Positions 16,418-25,236 are shown, counted from the stretch's first letter. The stretch is DNA of 64,000 nucleotides from Streptomyces sp. NBC_00525 (GCF_036346595.1 NZ_CP107834.1:1178001-1242000); one strand, 5' to 3'. The notes: generated by a model from the letters alone, not told the origin. Numbers and translations are program-made.

Positions 16418-17476
16418 TCAGCCGGCGAGTGCGTCCAGGGCGCGGTCCACGTCGTCGTCGGTGTTGTAGAGGTGGAAGGACACGCGCAGATTGCCGGCCC
16501 GTCCGGCGACCATCACCCCGGCCCGCTGGAGTCCGGGCGCCCGGTCCCCGAGTCCGGGTACGGCGACGACGACGGTGTCGGCCGGCACGGCGGGGTGGCC
16601 CAGCTCCGCGACCCCGGTGCGGAAGCGGTCGGCGAGCTTGATCGCGTGGTCGTGCAGCGCCTCGACGCCGATCCCGGTGAGCAGGGCGAGGGACTGGGCC
16701 GCGCCGTGGTACGAGAGGTAGGCGGGCGACTCGTCGAAGCGTCGGGCGTCGTCGGCGAGCCGGGCGACCGGTCCGTAGGTGCTGCCCGGCTTCGCGGCGG
16801 CGGCCCAGCTCGCGTGCACCGGGACCAGGCTGTCCTGCGCCTGCGGGGCGACGGTGAGGAACGAGGCGCCGCGCGGGCACAGCAGGTACTTGAAGCCGGC
16901 GGTGACCGTGTAGTCCCAGGCCCCGGCGTCCAGCGGCAGCCAGCCGGCGGACTGGGTGGCGTCCAGCAGGGTCCGGGCGCCGTGGGCCGAGGCGGCGGCG
17001 CGGACCGCGTCCAGGTCGGCGCGCCGGCCGTCCGCCGACTGCACGGACGAGAACGCGACGAGCGCGGTGGTGGGGCGTACGGCGTCGGCCAGCTCCGCCA
17101 GCGGCACGTACCGCAGGGCGAGGTCGCCGCGGGCCGCGAACGGGGTGACGACCGAGGTGAACTCGCCCTCGGGCGCGAGCACTTCGGCGCCGGGCGGCAG
17201 TGAGGCCGCGACCAGACCGACGTGGGCGGAGACCGAGCTGCCCACGGCGACCCGGTCGGCCGGGACGCCCGCGATCCGCGCGAAGCCCTCCCGAGCCCCT
17301 TCCACCGCCTCCGCGTCGCCGGAGCCGTCCCGGCTGCCGCCGGCGTTCTCGTCGACGAGGGCCTTCACGGCGGTGACGGCGCGGCGGGGCAGCAGCCCGC
17401 AGGTGGAGGTGTTGAGGTAGGTGGTCTCGGGGGCGAACTCGGCGGCCACGGCACGGCTGAGCGAAGAGGTCGTCAT
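16418..17476 (-). CDS. Class V aminotransferase / cysteine-desulfurase-like PLP enzyme
   Basis: A 352-residue fold-type I PLP protein. It has TYLNTSTCGLLPRRA near the N terminus, the cofactor aspartate in TLLDATQSAGWLPLD and the Schiff-base lysine K196 in VTAGFKYLLCPRGASF. No conserved catalytic cysteine loop of the NifS/SufS type is visible, so it is more like isopenicillin N epimerase or kynureninase-type relatives. ATG 17476 was chosen over the upstream in-frame ATG at 17542, because MTTSSLSRAVAAEF matches the family start and the region above looks intergenic. Function unknown; monocistronic. Confidence 0.8.
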   Translation of the reverse strand: MTTSSLSRAVAAEFAPETTYLNTSTCGLLPRRAVTAVKALVDENAGGSRDGSGDAEAVEGAREGFARIAGVPADRVAVGSSVSAHVGLVAASLPPGAEVLAPEGEFTSVVTPFAARGDLALRYVPLAELADAVRPTTALVAFSSVQSADGRRADLDAVRAAASAHGARTLLDATQSAGWLPLDAGAWDYTVTAGFKYLLCPRGASFLTVAPQAQDSLVPVHASWAAAAKPGSTYGPVARLADDARRFDESPAYLSYHGAAQSLALLTGIGVEALHDHAIKLADRFRTGVAELGHPAVPADTVVVAVPGLGDRAPGLQRAGVMVAGRAGNLRVSFHLYNTDDDVDRALDALAG

Positions 17477-17607
17477 ACGCTCAGCCTGCGCCCTCCCCGA
17501 CCTGGGGTCAATTGACAAGAATTCACGGAAAACCCCAAGCAACGCTTATGCGTGGGCGCCACCGCACCCCCGCGCAGCGCCCCCGGCCGCGCCGTCTCCG
17601 GGGCGGG

Positions 17608-18324
17608 TCAGGCGTTCCCGGCCGCGCTCGGGACCTCGCAGGCACCGTCGGCGTCGCAGGCCGCCGCGTCGCCGGCGGCGGTCACCGGGCGGTCCTTCCA
17701 CGCCTGCTCCAGGGCCTGGGTGAAGACCTCGGCGGGCTGGCCGCCGGAGATGCCGTAGCGCCGGTCGAACACGAAGAACGGCACGGCGTTGGCGCCGAGC
17801 GCGGACGCCTCCTCCTCATCGGCGCGCACCTCGGCGGCGTACGCGTCGGGGTCCGCGAGCACGGCACGCGCCTCGTCGGCGTCGAGCCCCGCCTCCACGG
17901 CCAGCTCCAGCAGCACGGTGTCGTCGAAGACGGACCGCTCCTCGGCGAAGTTGGCCCGGTAGGCGAGGGTCAGCAGCTCGTCCTGGCGGCCCCGTGCCTT
18001 GGCCAGGTGGAGCAGCCGGTGGATGTCGAAGGTGTTGCCGTGGTCGCGGCCCTCGGTGCGGTAGCCGAGCCCCTCGGCCTGCGCGTTGGCCGCGACGTTG
18101 GCCTCCATCGCGCGGGCCTCGTCGGGGGTGCGCCCGTACTTGCGCGCGAGCATGCCGATGACCTGCTCGGTGTCGCCCTTGGCGCGGGTGGGGTCGAGTT
18201 CGAAGGACCGGTGCACCACCTCGACGTCGTCGCGGTGGGCGAAGTCCGCCAGCCCCTTCTCGAAGCGTGCCTTGCCGATGTAGCACCAGGGGCAGGCGAT
18301 GTCGCTCCAGATCTCGACGCGCAT
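17608..18324 (-). CDS. DsbA-family oxidoreductase, FrnE-like
   Basis: A 238-residue cytoplasmic thioredoxin-fold protein of the FrnE/2-hydroxychromene-2-carboxylate isomerase-like group. The redox motif is C11-P-W-C14 right after the first strand (EIWSDIACPWCYIG), followed by the helical insert (GRTPDEARAME, GNTFDIHRLLHLAK) and the cis-proline loop AVPFFVFDRRYGISGGQ. No signal peptide. A cysteine-containing C-terminal tail (AACDADGACEVP) is an unusual addition and might bind metal or form a second disulfide. FrnE proteins are linked to polyketide tailoring or to oxidative stress; here no neighbour specifies its role. Confidence 0.85.
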   Translation of the reverse strand: MRVEIWSDIACPWCYIGKARFEKGLADFAHRDDVEVVHRSFELDPTRAKGDTEQVIGMLARKYGRTPDEARAMEANVAANAQAEGLGYRTEGRDHGNTFDIHRLLHLAKARGRQDELLTLAYRANFAEERSVFDDTVLLELAVEAGLDADEARAVLADPDAYAAEVRADEEEASALGANAVPFFVFDRRYGISGGQPAEVFTQALEQAWKDRPVTAAGDAAACDADGACEVPSAAGNA

Positions 18325-18452
18325 GACTCTTCTTCTCTCCGTACTCTTCGGTGACTGCCGGCCGCTGTCCGGTGACGGCCGGCGCGGCGCGGAGCAGAGC
18401 CGCGCTCCACTCCCCCGCCCAACGCCCGACGCGCCCGCGCCATTCCCGGACG

Positions 18453-19058
18453 TCAGCCGCCGTCGCGCAGGTCGGCCGTGCCGCGGGGCCGGAAGGCGAT
18501 CCGGTCGAAGGTCACCTCGCAGCCCTCGCCCGTGGGTGACTGGGCGAGGAAGCCGATGGCGGCGGTGGCCGCCCGCTCCGCGGTGCCGAGGGTGAAGACG
18601 CGGACGAAGGTCCACCGCTCGCCGTCGGCCGAGGCGTGGAAGGCGAAGGCGCTGCCCGTACGGCTCAGGCGCAGCCAGTGGGTGTCGCCGTCCACGACGG
18701 AGGAGTTGACGTCGTCCGAGTGGCCGCGGGTGACCACCGTGCAGATGGTCGGGCGGTCCGGGGACAGTTCCAGGCAGAGCTTGGCCCATTCCCGCTCGCC
18801 GGTGTGGAGGTAGAGCACCCCGGCGTCGAAGGCGGCGGCGAAGCCGACGCGCACCCGTGCGATCAGCTGGAAGTCGCCGGGCGGGGCGGTGCCGAGGAGC
18901 CGGGGCGCGTCGCTCGCCGGGTCCAGGCTGTCGCCGCCCGGCGGGACGAACCGGTCCTGGCGGGCGCCGGCCCGGCCGGTGAGCGCGCCGTTCTCGTACG
19001 TCCAGCCGCCCTCGGGGCCGTACGGCCGGAGCGGGAAGGGGAGTTCGGGGAGGTTCAT
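18453..19058 (-). CDS. DUF1349 concanavalin-like protein
   Basis: A 201-residue single-domain beta-sandwich protein of the DUF1349 type, recognised by the strands FQLIARVRVGFAAAFDAGVLYLHTGEREWAKLCLELS, DGDTHWLRLSRTGSAFAFHAS and EGCEVTFDRIAFRPRG. Such domains resemble laminin-G/concanavalin folds and often sit beside carbohydrate genes; no catalytic residue is known to me. It overlaps the aldehyde dehydrogenase stop by four bases (ATGA, 19055-19058), so the two are translated as a unit. This links it to the sugar-acid pathway. No signal peptide. Confidence 0.8.
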   Translation of the reverse strand: MNLPELPFPLRPYGPEGGWTYENGALTGRAGARQDRFVPPGGDSLDPASDAPRLLGTAPPGDFQLIARVRVGFAAAFDAGVLYLHTGEREWAKLCLELSPDRPTICTVVTRGHSDDVNSSVVDGDTHWLRLSRTGSAFAFHASADGERWTFVRVFTLGTAERAATAAIGFLAQSPTGEGCEVTFDRIAFRPRGTADLRDGG

Positions 19059-20575
19059 GCCGGGCGTCCGTCCACGCGGCGGGGCAGGCCCAGCGGGTTG
19101 TCCTCGCGCAGCTCCGGCGGGAGGAGGGCGTCGGGGGTGGTCTGGTAGCTGACCGGGCGCAGCCAGCGCTCGATGGCGGTGGCGCCGACCGAGGTGGAGG
19201 TGGAGGTGGTGGCCGGGTAGGGGCCGCCGTGGTGCTGGGCGGGGGCGACGGCGACGCCGGTGGGCCAGCCGTTGACGAGGACGCGTCCGGCGAGCGGGGT
19301 GAGGGCGGCCAGGAGGCCGGCGGCGGCGCCGCGGGACTCGTCGTCGGCGATGTGGAGGGTGGCGGTGAGGTTGCCGGGGAGCCGGGACAGGACGGCGGTG
19401 ATCTCGTCGTCGCAGGCGTAGCGGGCGATGACGGTGACCGGGCCGAAGCACTCCTCCAGGAGCGCGTCGTGCGGGCCCTCGGTGGTGAGGAGGCGGGCCG
19501 GGACGGTCAGGAATCCGGCGGCCACGGTGTGCGCGTCGCCCGCGCCGGGGGCGACGGGGGCGGCCACGTCCGGCAGGGCGGTCCGCGCGGTGACCCCGGC
19601 GAGGAAGGCGTCGCGCATCCGGTGGTCGAGCAGGACCCCGGCGCCGGTGCCGGCGACCGCGTCGGTGAGGGACTTCAGCAGGCGGTCGCCGCCCTCCCCC
19701 TCGGGCACCAGGACGAATCCGGGCTTGGTGCAGAACTGGCCCACGCCCATGGTCATCGAGGCGGCCAGGCCCGCGCCGATCTCCTCGCCGCGTTCGGCGG
19801 CGGCGGCGCCGGTGACGACGACGGGGTTGAGGGAGCCGAGTTCGCCGTGGAAGGGGATCGGGACGGGCCGGGCGGCGGCCGCGTCGAACAGGGCGCGTCC
19901 GCCGCGTACCGAGCCGGTGAACCCGGCGGCGGCGACCAGCGGGTGCCGGACGAGGGCGACCCCGGCGTCGAAGCCGTGCACGAGGGTGACGACGTCCTCG
20001 GGCAGTCCGCTCTCCGCCGCGGCCTCGCGCAGGAGGGCGGCGCACAGCTCGGAGGTGGCCGGGTGGTCGGGGTGCGCCTTGACGACGACGGGGCAGCCGG
20101 CCGCGAGGGCGCTGGCGGTGTCGCCGCCGGGCACGGAGAAGGCGAGCGGGAAGTTGCTGGCGGCGTAAACGGCGACGACGCCGAGCGGGATCTTGTAGCG
20201 GCGCAGGTCGGGCCACGGCGGGGTGCGGGTGGCGTCCGCGTGGTCGATGTGGATGTCGAGGTAGGCGCCCTCCTCGACGACCTCCGCGAAGGCGCGCAAC
20301 TGGGCGGCGGTGCGGGCGAGTTCGCCGTTCAGCCGGGCCGGCCCGAGGGCCGTCTCGGCGTCGGCGGCCGTCACGACGCGGTCGGCTGCCGCGGTCAGGT
20401 GCTCGGCGGCGGTGCGCAGGAACGCGGCGCGCGTGGCACGGTCGGCGAGGGAGTCGCGTACCGCGTGGGCGGCGCGGACCGCGCGGTCGACGTCCGCGGC
20501 TGTGGCCTCCGCCGCAACCTGCTCGCGCGGGTTCCCGCTGCGGGGGTCGACGCTCCAGACTGGTGCTGCTGCCAC
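19055..20575 (-). CDS. Alpha-ketoglutaric semialdehyde dehydrogenase-like aldehyde dehydrogenase
   Basis: A 506-residue NAD(P)-dependent aldehyde dehydrogenase. It has the cofactor region RYKIPLGVVAVYAASNFPLAF, glycine motif GFTGSVRGGRALF, general base E245 in FHGELGSLNPVVV and nucleophile C282 in GVGQFCTKPGFVLV. The GELGSLNP and FCTKPG forms are those of the alpha-ketoglutaric semialdehyde dehydrogenases, which finish oxidative hexarate and pentose pathways by making 2-oxoglutarate. The start is GTG 20575. A divergent IclR gene and a palindrome shared with the pectin importer operon tie it to the DHDPS-family lyase at 38200, which could make its substrate. Confidence 0.82.
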   Translation of the reverse strand: MAAAPVWSVDPRSGNPREQVAAEATAADVDRAVRAAHAVRDSLADRATRAAFLRTAAEHLTAAADRVVTAADAETALGPARLNGELARTAAQLRAFAEVVEEGAYLDIHIDHADATRTPPWPDLRRYKIPLGVVAVYAASNFPLAFSVPGGDTASALAAGCPVVVKAHPDHPATSELCAALLREAAAESGLPEDVVTLVHGFDAGVALVRHPLVAAAGFTGSVRGGRALFDAAAARPVPIPFHGELGSLNPVVVTGAAAAERGEEIGAGLAASMTMGVGQFCTKPGFVLVPEGEGGDRLLKSLTDAVAGTGAGVLLDHRMRDAFLAGVTARTALPDVAAPVAPGAGDAHTVAAGFLTVPARLLTTEGPHDALLEECFGPVTVIARYACDDEITAVLSRLPGNLTATLHIADDESRGAAAGLLAALTPLAGRVLVNGWPTGVAVAPAQHHGGPYPATTSTSTSVGATAIERWLRPVSYQTTPDALLPPELREDNPLGLPRRVDGRPA

Positions 20576-20624
20576 CGTGTTTCCTTCCGCTCCACTGCCG
20601 CACATCAGAAGTCGTCCGGTATAA

Positions 20625-20657
20625 GCTGTTCGGTATTCTGAACAGCGTTCCTGAACG
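20625..20657. promoter_or_regulatory. Tandem GTTC/GAAC palindromes, probable IclR operator
   Basis: GCTGTTC-N8-GAACAGC (20625-20646) is a perfect 7-bp inverted repeat, and its last bases start a second one, CGTTC-CT-GAACG (20646-20657). Both lie in the 169-bp gap between the divergent dehydrogenase and IclR genes. The core GTTCGGTATTCTGAAC closely matches GTTCGGTATATCGAAC before the pectin importer operon (36426-36441, minus strand). Confidence 0.7.
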
Positions 20658-20744
20658 TGAATGTGAAGCGACTCTATTTCCGGGCGTTCGGTGTTGGCAA
20701 GAAGTCGCAGGGTTTCGTCGGCGGGCTGAAAGGGGCACAGGGCG

Positions 20745-21515
20745 ATGTCGGTTCCCGAGTCGGGTGGGGCACAGGTCAAGTCCGCGGTACGGACGGTGGA
20801 ACTGCTGGAGTACTTCGCCGGGCGGCCGGGCATGCACTCGCTCGCCGCGGTCCAGGAGGCCGTGGGCTACCCGAAGTCCAGCCTCTACATGCTGCTGCGC
20901 ACCCTGGTCGAGCTGGGCTGGGTGGAGACGGACGCCACGGGCACGCGGTACGGGATCGGCGTACGGGCCCTGCTGGTCGGCACCTCCTACATCGACGGCG
21001 ACGAGGTGGTCGCCGCGGCCCGCCCCACCCTCGACCGGCTCTCCGACGACACCACGGAGACCATCCACCTCGCCCGGCTCGACGGAACGAACGTGGTCTA
21101 CCTGGCGACCCGTCAGTCCCAGCACTATCTGCGCCCCTTCACCCGCGTCGGCCGCCGGCTGCCCGCGCACTCCACCTCGCTCGGCAAGGCGCTGCTGGCG
21201 ACCTACAGCGACGAGCAGGTCCGCAAGATGCTCCCCGAGACGCTGCCCGCGCTGACCGAGCACACCCTGACCGACCGCGAGAAGCTCATCGAGGAGCTGC
21301 ACCGAATCCGCGAGCAGGGGTACGCGGTGGACCGCGAGGAGAACACGCTGGGGCTGCGCTGCTTCGGCGTCGCCGTCCCGTACCGCACCCCGGCCCGCGA
21401 CGCCATCAGCTGCTCCGTCCCGGTCGCCCGGCTCACGCCCGCGCACGAACAGCTCGTCAAGGACGCCCTGTTCGACGCGCGCGACCGGCTGACGCTGGCC
21501 ACCCGCAGGCTCTGA
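20745..21515 (+). CDS. IclR-family transcriptional regulator
   Basis: A 256-residue regulator: winged helix (VKSAVRTVELLEYFAGRPG ... VQEAVGYPKSSLYMLLRTL, about residues 11-60) and a C-terminal ligand domain with the typical LPAHSTSLGKALLA and FGVAVPYR segments. It is divergent from the semialdehyde dehydrogenase operon, and the palindromes between them are the obvious operators. The same palindrome stands before the pectin importer operon, so this protein may control sugar-acid catabolism across the window. Followed by a 12-bp stem terminator. Ligand unknown; a uronate or keto-deoxy acid is a reasonable guess. Confidence 0.9.
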   Translation: MSVPESGGAQVKSAVRTVELLEYFAGRPGMHSLAAVQEAVGYPKSSLYMLLRTLVELGWVETDATGTRYGIGVRALLVGTSYIDGDEVVAAARPTLDRLSDDTTETIHLARLDGTNVVYLATRQSQHYLRPFTRVGRRLPAHSTSLGKALLATYSDEQVRKMLPETLPALTEHTLTDREKLIEELHRIREQGYAVDREENTLGLRCFGVAVPYRTPARDAISCSVPVARLTPAHEQLVKDALFDARDRLTLATRRL

Positions 21516-21533
21516 CCGGGTACGACCGGCCGG

Positions 21534-21561
21534 TCCGTCTCCGCCGCGCGGCGGAGACGGA
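21534..21561. terminator. Terminator after the IclR gene
   Basis: A perfect 12-bp stem (21534-21545 with 21550-21561) and GCGC loop begins 18 bp after the iclR stop. Confidence 0.75.
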
Positions 21562-21612
21562 TCATCGCCCGGCAGGACGTGCCGGAGCGCGCCGCCCGGC
21601 AGCGTGGGGGCC

Positions 21613-22614
21613 ATGACGCAGACCTCCGCCGCACCGCCCGCGCCCGTACCCTCCACCCGCTCCCCGCGCGCCCTGCTGCGCGCCGTCGCCATCGCCTCCT
21701 GCCTGCCGTACATGGCGCTCAAGGCGGCCTGGGTGGCGGGCAGCCGGATCGGCGTCCCGGACGGCAGCGTGCTGCTCGACCACCCCACCACCATGGCCGT
21801 CGCCAACGCCGGAACGCTGCTGATGGACGGCGCGGTCGTGGTCCTCGCCCTGCTGCTCACCCGGCCCTGGGGGACGCGGGTGCCCGCCTGGCTGCTCGCG
21901 CTGCCGATGTGGACGGCGACCGGGCTACTGCTGCCGATCATGGCCGGCTACCCGCTGCAACTGCTGGTCGGAGCCCTGGGCGGCGAGACCACCGGCGGGG
22001 GCGGGGCGAGCCGGCCCTTCCTGGACGAGTGGGTCTTCGGCGTCGTCTACACCGGCTTCATCGTCCAGGGCCTGGCCCTGGGCACCCTCTTCGCGCTGTA
22101 CACCCGCGACCGCTGGGGCCACCTCTGGCAGGGCACCCTGCGCGACCTGCCGGACAGCCCCACCGCCCCCGCGCTGCGGGCCGGGGCGGTCGCCGCCTCA
22201 CTGCTCGCGCTGGTGCCCGGCCTCCTCCACGTGCTGTGGGCGTGCGGGGTGACGGCGGGGCTGAGCCAGGACCGGATCGCGGAGCGCACCAGCGGTTTCC
22301 ACGTCCTCGAAGCGGTCTACGCGCTGTTCGTGGCGGTCGGGGTCGCCGGGGTGCTGCTCCTCGCCTTCCGCCGGTCCGCGCTGCCGCTGTGGGTGCCGCT
22401 CGCGCTGGGCTGGGGCGGCTCGGGGGCGACGGCCTGCTGGGGCGGCTGGATGAGCGTCGGCGCGCTGGCCGGCAACGACGACCTCGGCCAACAGCCCACC
22501 ACCGCCATGGTGTTGATCTACGTTGTCCAGATGCTCGTCGGCACACTGATGGTGACCGCGGGCGCGTACTTCCTGACGGAGCGCGCGGCCGGGACACGGG
22601 GCGCCCCCGCATGA
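21613..22614 (+). CDS. Polytopic membrane protein of unknown function
   Basis: A 333-residue protein with about seven to eight hydrophobic segments (for example LLRAVAIASCLPYMALKAAWV, VAASLLALVPGLLHVLWACG and MVLIYVVQMLVGTLMVTAGAYF) and a flexible 20-residue proline-rich N terminus. I do not recognise a named family. It overlaps the histidine kinase start by four bases (ATGA at 22611-22614), so it is coupled to the two-component system. It may be its membrane sensor partner or its output. ATG 21613 was chosen; a GTG at 21604 is possible. Confidence 0.75.
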   Translation: MTQTSAAPPAPVPSTRSPRALLRAVAIASCLPYMALKAAWVAGSRIGVPDGSVLLDHPTTMAVANAGTLLMDGAVVVLALLLTRPWGTRVPAWLLALPMWTATGLLLPIMAGYPLQLLVGALGGETTGGGGASRPFLDEWVFGVVYTGFIVQGLALGTLFALYTRDRWGHLWQGTLRDLPDSPTAPALRAGAVAASLLALVPGLLHVLWACGVTAGLSQDRIAERTSGFHVLEAVYALFVAVGVAGVLLLAFRRSALPLWVPLALGWGGSGATACWGGWMSVGALAGNDDLGQQPTTAMVLIYVVQMLVGTLMVTAGAYFLTERAAGTRGAPA

Positions 22615-23864
22615 GGGCGCTCATCGGCCGGCGCGCCCGTCTGCGCTGGCTGCACCTGATCATCGGCGGCGCGCTGCTGATGCCGTACTTCCTGGTCGGC
22701 ACGGTCGTCGTCGGCCTGTACGCACCCGAGACCAACACCTTCGCCTCGCTCCCCGCGACCTTCTCCGCCTTCGGCTACGCCCTGCCGATGGCCGCCGTCA
22801 CCGCGCTGCTGCCCACCGCCCGGCCGCTGTCGGTGGCCGCCGCGCGCGCCCTGTGCGACCCGGCCCCGGACCGGCCGCTGGCGGACGGGCCCGGCCGCTC
22901 CCGGCAGGCCCGGGTGCGTACGGCGGCCTGGTTCACCCTGCACGTCGGGCTCGGCGGCGTCATCAGCGGCATGACGCTGGCGCTCGTCCCCTTCGCCCTG
23001 TGCGTCATGGCGCTGCCGCTGTTCCCGGCCCTGCGCGCGTCCGACGACTGGAACTTCGACGCCGTCCGGGACCAGCCCTGGCTGCTGGCCCTCGCTCCCC
23101 CGGCCGGGGCGGCCATGCTCGTCGCGCTGGCCTGCTGTGCGGCGGCGGCCGGGGCGCTGCTGGCCGGCCGGGCCCCGGTGCTGCTCGGGCCCACTCCGGA
23201 CGACCGGCTGGCCGCCGCCGAACGCCGGGCCGCCGAGCTGGCCGTGCGCAACCGCCTCGCCCGCGAGCTGCACGACTCGGTCGGCCACGCGCTGAGCGCC
23301 GTCACGCTGCAGGCGGGCGCCGCCCGCCGGGTGCTGGACAGCGACCCCGAGTTCGCCCGGCAGGCGCTCACCGCGATCGAGGAGACCACCCGCCGCACCG
23401 TGGGCGAACTCGACGCCGTCCTCGGCCTGTTGCGGCAGGGCGCGGACGGCCCGGACGCCCTCGCGGGCCCTGGCCTGGACGCGCTCGGCGACCTGCTGGC
23501 CCGGTGCGGGGTGCCCGTAGGGTACGAGACGGACGGCGACCCCGGCACGGTGCCGGGGCCGGTGTCCGCCGAGGCGTACCGGATCGTGCAGGAAGGGCTC
23601 AGCAACGCCCTGCGGCACGGCGCCGCAGGCGCGCCGGCCCGGCTGCGGATCGCCATCGGCCCCCGCGAGCTGACGATCGTCCTGGACAGCACGCTGCCCC
23701 CGTACGCCCCCGCCACGCGCCCCGGCGGCGGACGCGGCCTGACCGGTGTCACCGAGCGCGCCCTGCTGCTCGGCGGCACCACCGCGGCCGGTCCGCGCGA
23801 CGACGGCGTGTGGCGGCTGTCCGCCCGGCTGCCCCTGCCCCACCCCGCGAAGGAGCGACGATGA
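22611..23864 (+). CDS. NarL-type sensor histidine kinase
   Basis: A 417-residue membrane kinase. The N-terminal 190 residues contain four to five hydrophobic segments with little extracytoplasmic sequence, so the signal is probably membrane-borne. The dimerisation/phosphoacceptor helix is LARELHDSVGHALSAV with H221, the HisKA_3 type. The ATPase domain has the N-box EGLSNALRHG and G-box GGGRGLTGVTERALLLGG. Start ATG 22611 and stop overlap both neighbours (ATGA each side), forming a strict three-gene unit with the membrane protein before and regulator after. Confidence 0.88.
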   Translation: MRALIGRRARLRWLHLIIGGALLMPYFLVGTVVVGLYAPETNTFASLPATFSAFGYALPMAAVTALLPTARPLSVAAARALCDPAPDRPLADGPGRSRQARVRTAAWFTLHVGLGGVISGMTLALVPFALCVMALPLFPALRASDDWNFDAVRDQPWLLALAPPAGAAMLVALACCAAAAGALLAGRAPVLLGPTPDDRLAAAERRAAELAVRNRLARELHDSVGHALSAVTLQAGAARRVLDSDPEFARQALTAIEETTRRTVGELDAVLGLLRQGADGPDALAGPGLDALGDLLARCGVPVGYETDGDPGTVPGPVSAEAYRIVQEGLSNALRHGAAGAPARLRIAIGPRELTIVLDSTLPPYAPATRPGGGRGLTGVTERALLLGGTTAAGPRDDGVWRLSARLPLPHPAKERR

Positions 23865-24520
23865 GCACCCCGGTCCGCATAGTCCTGGCCGACGACGAAC
23901 GGATGGTGCGCACCGCGCTGCGGGCCATCCTGGACGCGGAGGACGGCCTGGAGGTCGTCGGCGAGGCGGCGACCGGCGCCGAGGCGGTGTCCGTGGTGCG
24001 GGCGCTGCGGCCCGACGTGGTGCTGATGGATGTGCGGATGCCCGAGACGGACGGCATCCGGGCCACCGAGCAGATCCTGGCCGGTCTCGACCCGGCGCCG
24101 CGCATCGTGGTCGTCACCACCTTCGAGCACGACGCCTATGTGTACGAGGCGCTGCGGGCCGGGGCCGCGGGCTTCCTGCTGAAGCGGGTGGCGGCGGAGG
24201 AGCTGGTGCAGGCGGTACGGCTGGTGGCCTGCGGCGACTCGCTGCTCTTCCCGTCCGCCGTACGGCAGCTCGCCGCCTCCTACGGCCCGGCGCGGCCGAC
24301 CCCCGCCCCGCCGTGGGCCGCCCGGCTCACCGAGCGGGAGGCGCAGGTGCTGCGGCTGATGGCGGCCGGGCTGACCAACGCGGAGATCGCCGACCGGCTC
24401 GCGGTGGGTTCGGCGACGGCCAAGTCGCATGTGGCGGCGGTCCTCGCGAAGACCGGCGCCCGCGACCGCACCCAGGCGGTCATCGCGGCGTACGAGTCGG
24501 GGTTCATCACCCCCGGCTGA
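23861..24520 (+). CDS. NarL/LuxR-type response regulator
   Basis: A 219-residue regulator with receiver domain (acidic pair in VLADDERMV, phosphoacceptor D57 in VVLMDVRMPETDG, conserved lysine in GFLLKRV) and a C-terminal LuxR helix-turn-helix (LTEREAQVLRLMAAGLTNAE and IADRLAVGSATAKSHVAAV). ATGA overlap with the kinase gene shows they are cognate partners. Targets unknown; such sets often control a nearby transporter or exported function, here possibly the upstream membrane protein gene itself. Confidence 0.92.
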   Translation: MSTPVRIVLADDERMVRTALRAILDAEDGLEVVGEAATGAEAVSVVRALRPDVVLMDVRMPETDGIRATEQILAGLDPAPRIVVVTTFEHDAYVYEALRAGAAGFLLKRVAAEELVQAVRLVACGDSLLFPSAVRQLAASYGPARPTPAPPWAARLTEREAQVLRLMAAGLTNAEIADRLAVGSATAKSHVAAVLAKTGARDRTQAVIAAYESGFITPG

Positions 24521-24555
24521 GCGTGCGGCCGTCCCCGTCGCGCACCCCCCGTGTC

Positions 24556-24567
24556 GAAGCGCTTGCG
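24556..24567. promoter_or_regulatory. GAAGCGCTTGCG element before the sigma factor gene
   Basis: The 12-mer GAAGCGCTTGCG contains the perfect CG-centred octamer AAGCGCTT. The identical 12-mer occurs in reverse orientation at 36405-36416 before the pectin importer operon. It lies directly before CGGAAC, an ECF-like -35 element, 100 bp upstream of the sigma factor start. Possible LacI-type operator or ECF promoter part. Confidence 0.4.
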
Positions 24568-24666
24568 GAACGCGGTACGCTCACGCCCCGCCCCGCCCGC
24601 GAGGGACGTGGGGGCGGGGACGTACCCGGACGGTCCGGGCGGGCGAGCGCGAGGGACGAGGTAGCT

Positions 24667-25236
24667 GTGGGCACAGCCGTCGACGATGCCGCCGCCGAGT
24701 TCCACGCGTTCTTCGAGGCCCATTACGCCGAGCTGGCCCGCCTCGCCCATCTGCTGACCGGCGAGGCCGACGCGGCCGACGATCTGGCGGCGGACGCGCT
24801 GCTCGCGCTCTGGCACCGCTGGGACCGGGTCCGCGAGGCCGGGCATCCGGTGGCGTACGCGCGGGGTGTGGTGGCGAACCTGGCCAGGACCCGTATCCGC
24901 AGCGCGGTCCGCGAGCGGCGCCGGATCGCGCTGTTCTGGGGGCCGCGCGGCGGCGCGGACGACGGGGCGGCCGAGGGGCCGGACGTGCCGGCGGTGATGG
25001 ATGTGCGGGAGGCGCTGCGGCGGCTGCCGTTCCGCAAGCGCGCCTGTGTGGTGCTGCGGCACGCCTTCGACCTGTCGGAGCGGGACACCTCGCTGGCGCT
25101 GGGGATCTCGGTGGGTACGGTCAAGAGCCAGACCTCGCGCGCCGTCGCGGAACTGCAGCGGCTGCTGGGGCCCGAGACGCCCGCCGCTCAGGTACGGGTG
25201 GCCGTCGCGGCGCAGCGCAGCGGAGGAGAGCGGTGA
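24667..25236 (+). CDS. ECF-type RNA polymerase sigma factor (SigE-like family)
   Basis: A 189-residue sigma-70 family protein with region 2 (FFEAHYAELARLAHLLTGEADAADDL ... ALWHRWDRVREAGHPVAYARGVVANL) and region 4 (LRRLPFRKRACVVLRHAFDL and ALGISVGTVKSQTSRAVAEL). It belongs to the actinobacterial SigE-like group of small sigma factors. GTG 24667 follows GACGAGG with good spacing; longer frames upstream are shadows of the response regulator. It overlaps the next gene by four bases (GTGA), a membrane protein that could be its anti-sigma factor. Confidence 0.9.
   Translation: MGTAVDDAAAEFHAFFEAHYAELARLAHLLTGEADAADDLAADALLALWHRWDRVREAGHPVAYARGVVANLARTRIRSAVRERRRIALFWGPRGGADDGAAEGPDVPAVMDVREALRRLPFRKRACVVLRHAFDLSERDTSLALGISVGTVKSQTSRAVAELQRLLGPETPAAQVRVAVAAQRSGGER

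Noticed and set aside
18453..21941. Very long minus-strand open frame of over 1100 codons spanning several genes
   Set aside because: Only the last 202 codons (DUF1349) show real domain sequence; the rest is Arg/Pro-rich shadow of the dehydrogenase, IclR and membrane protein genes in high-GC DNA.
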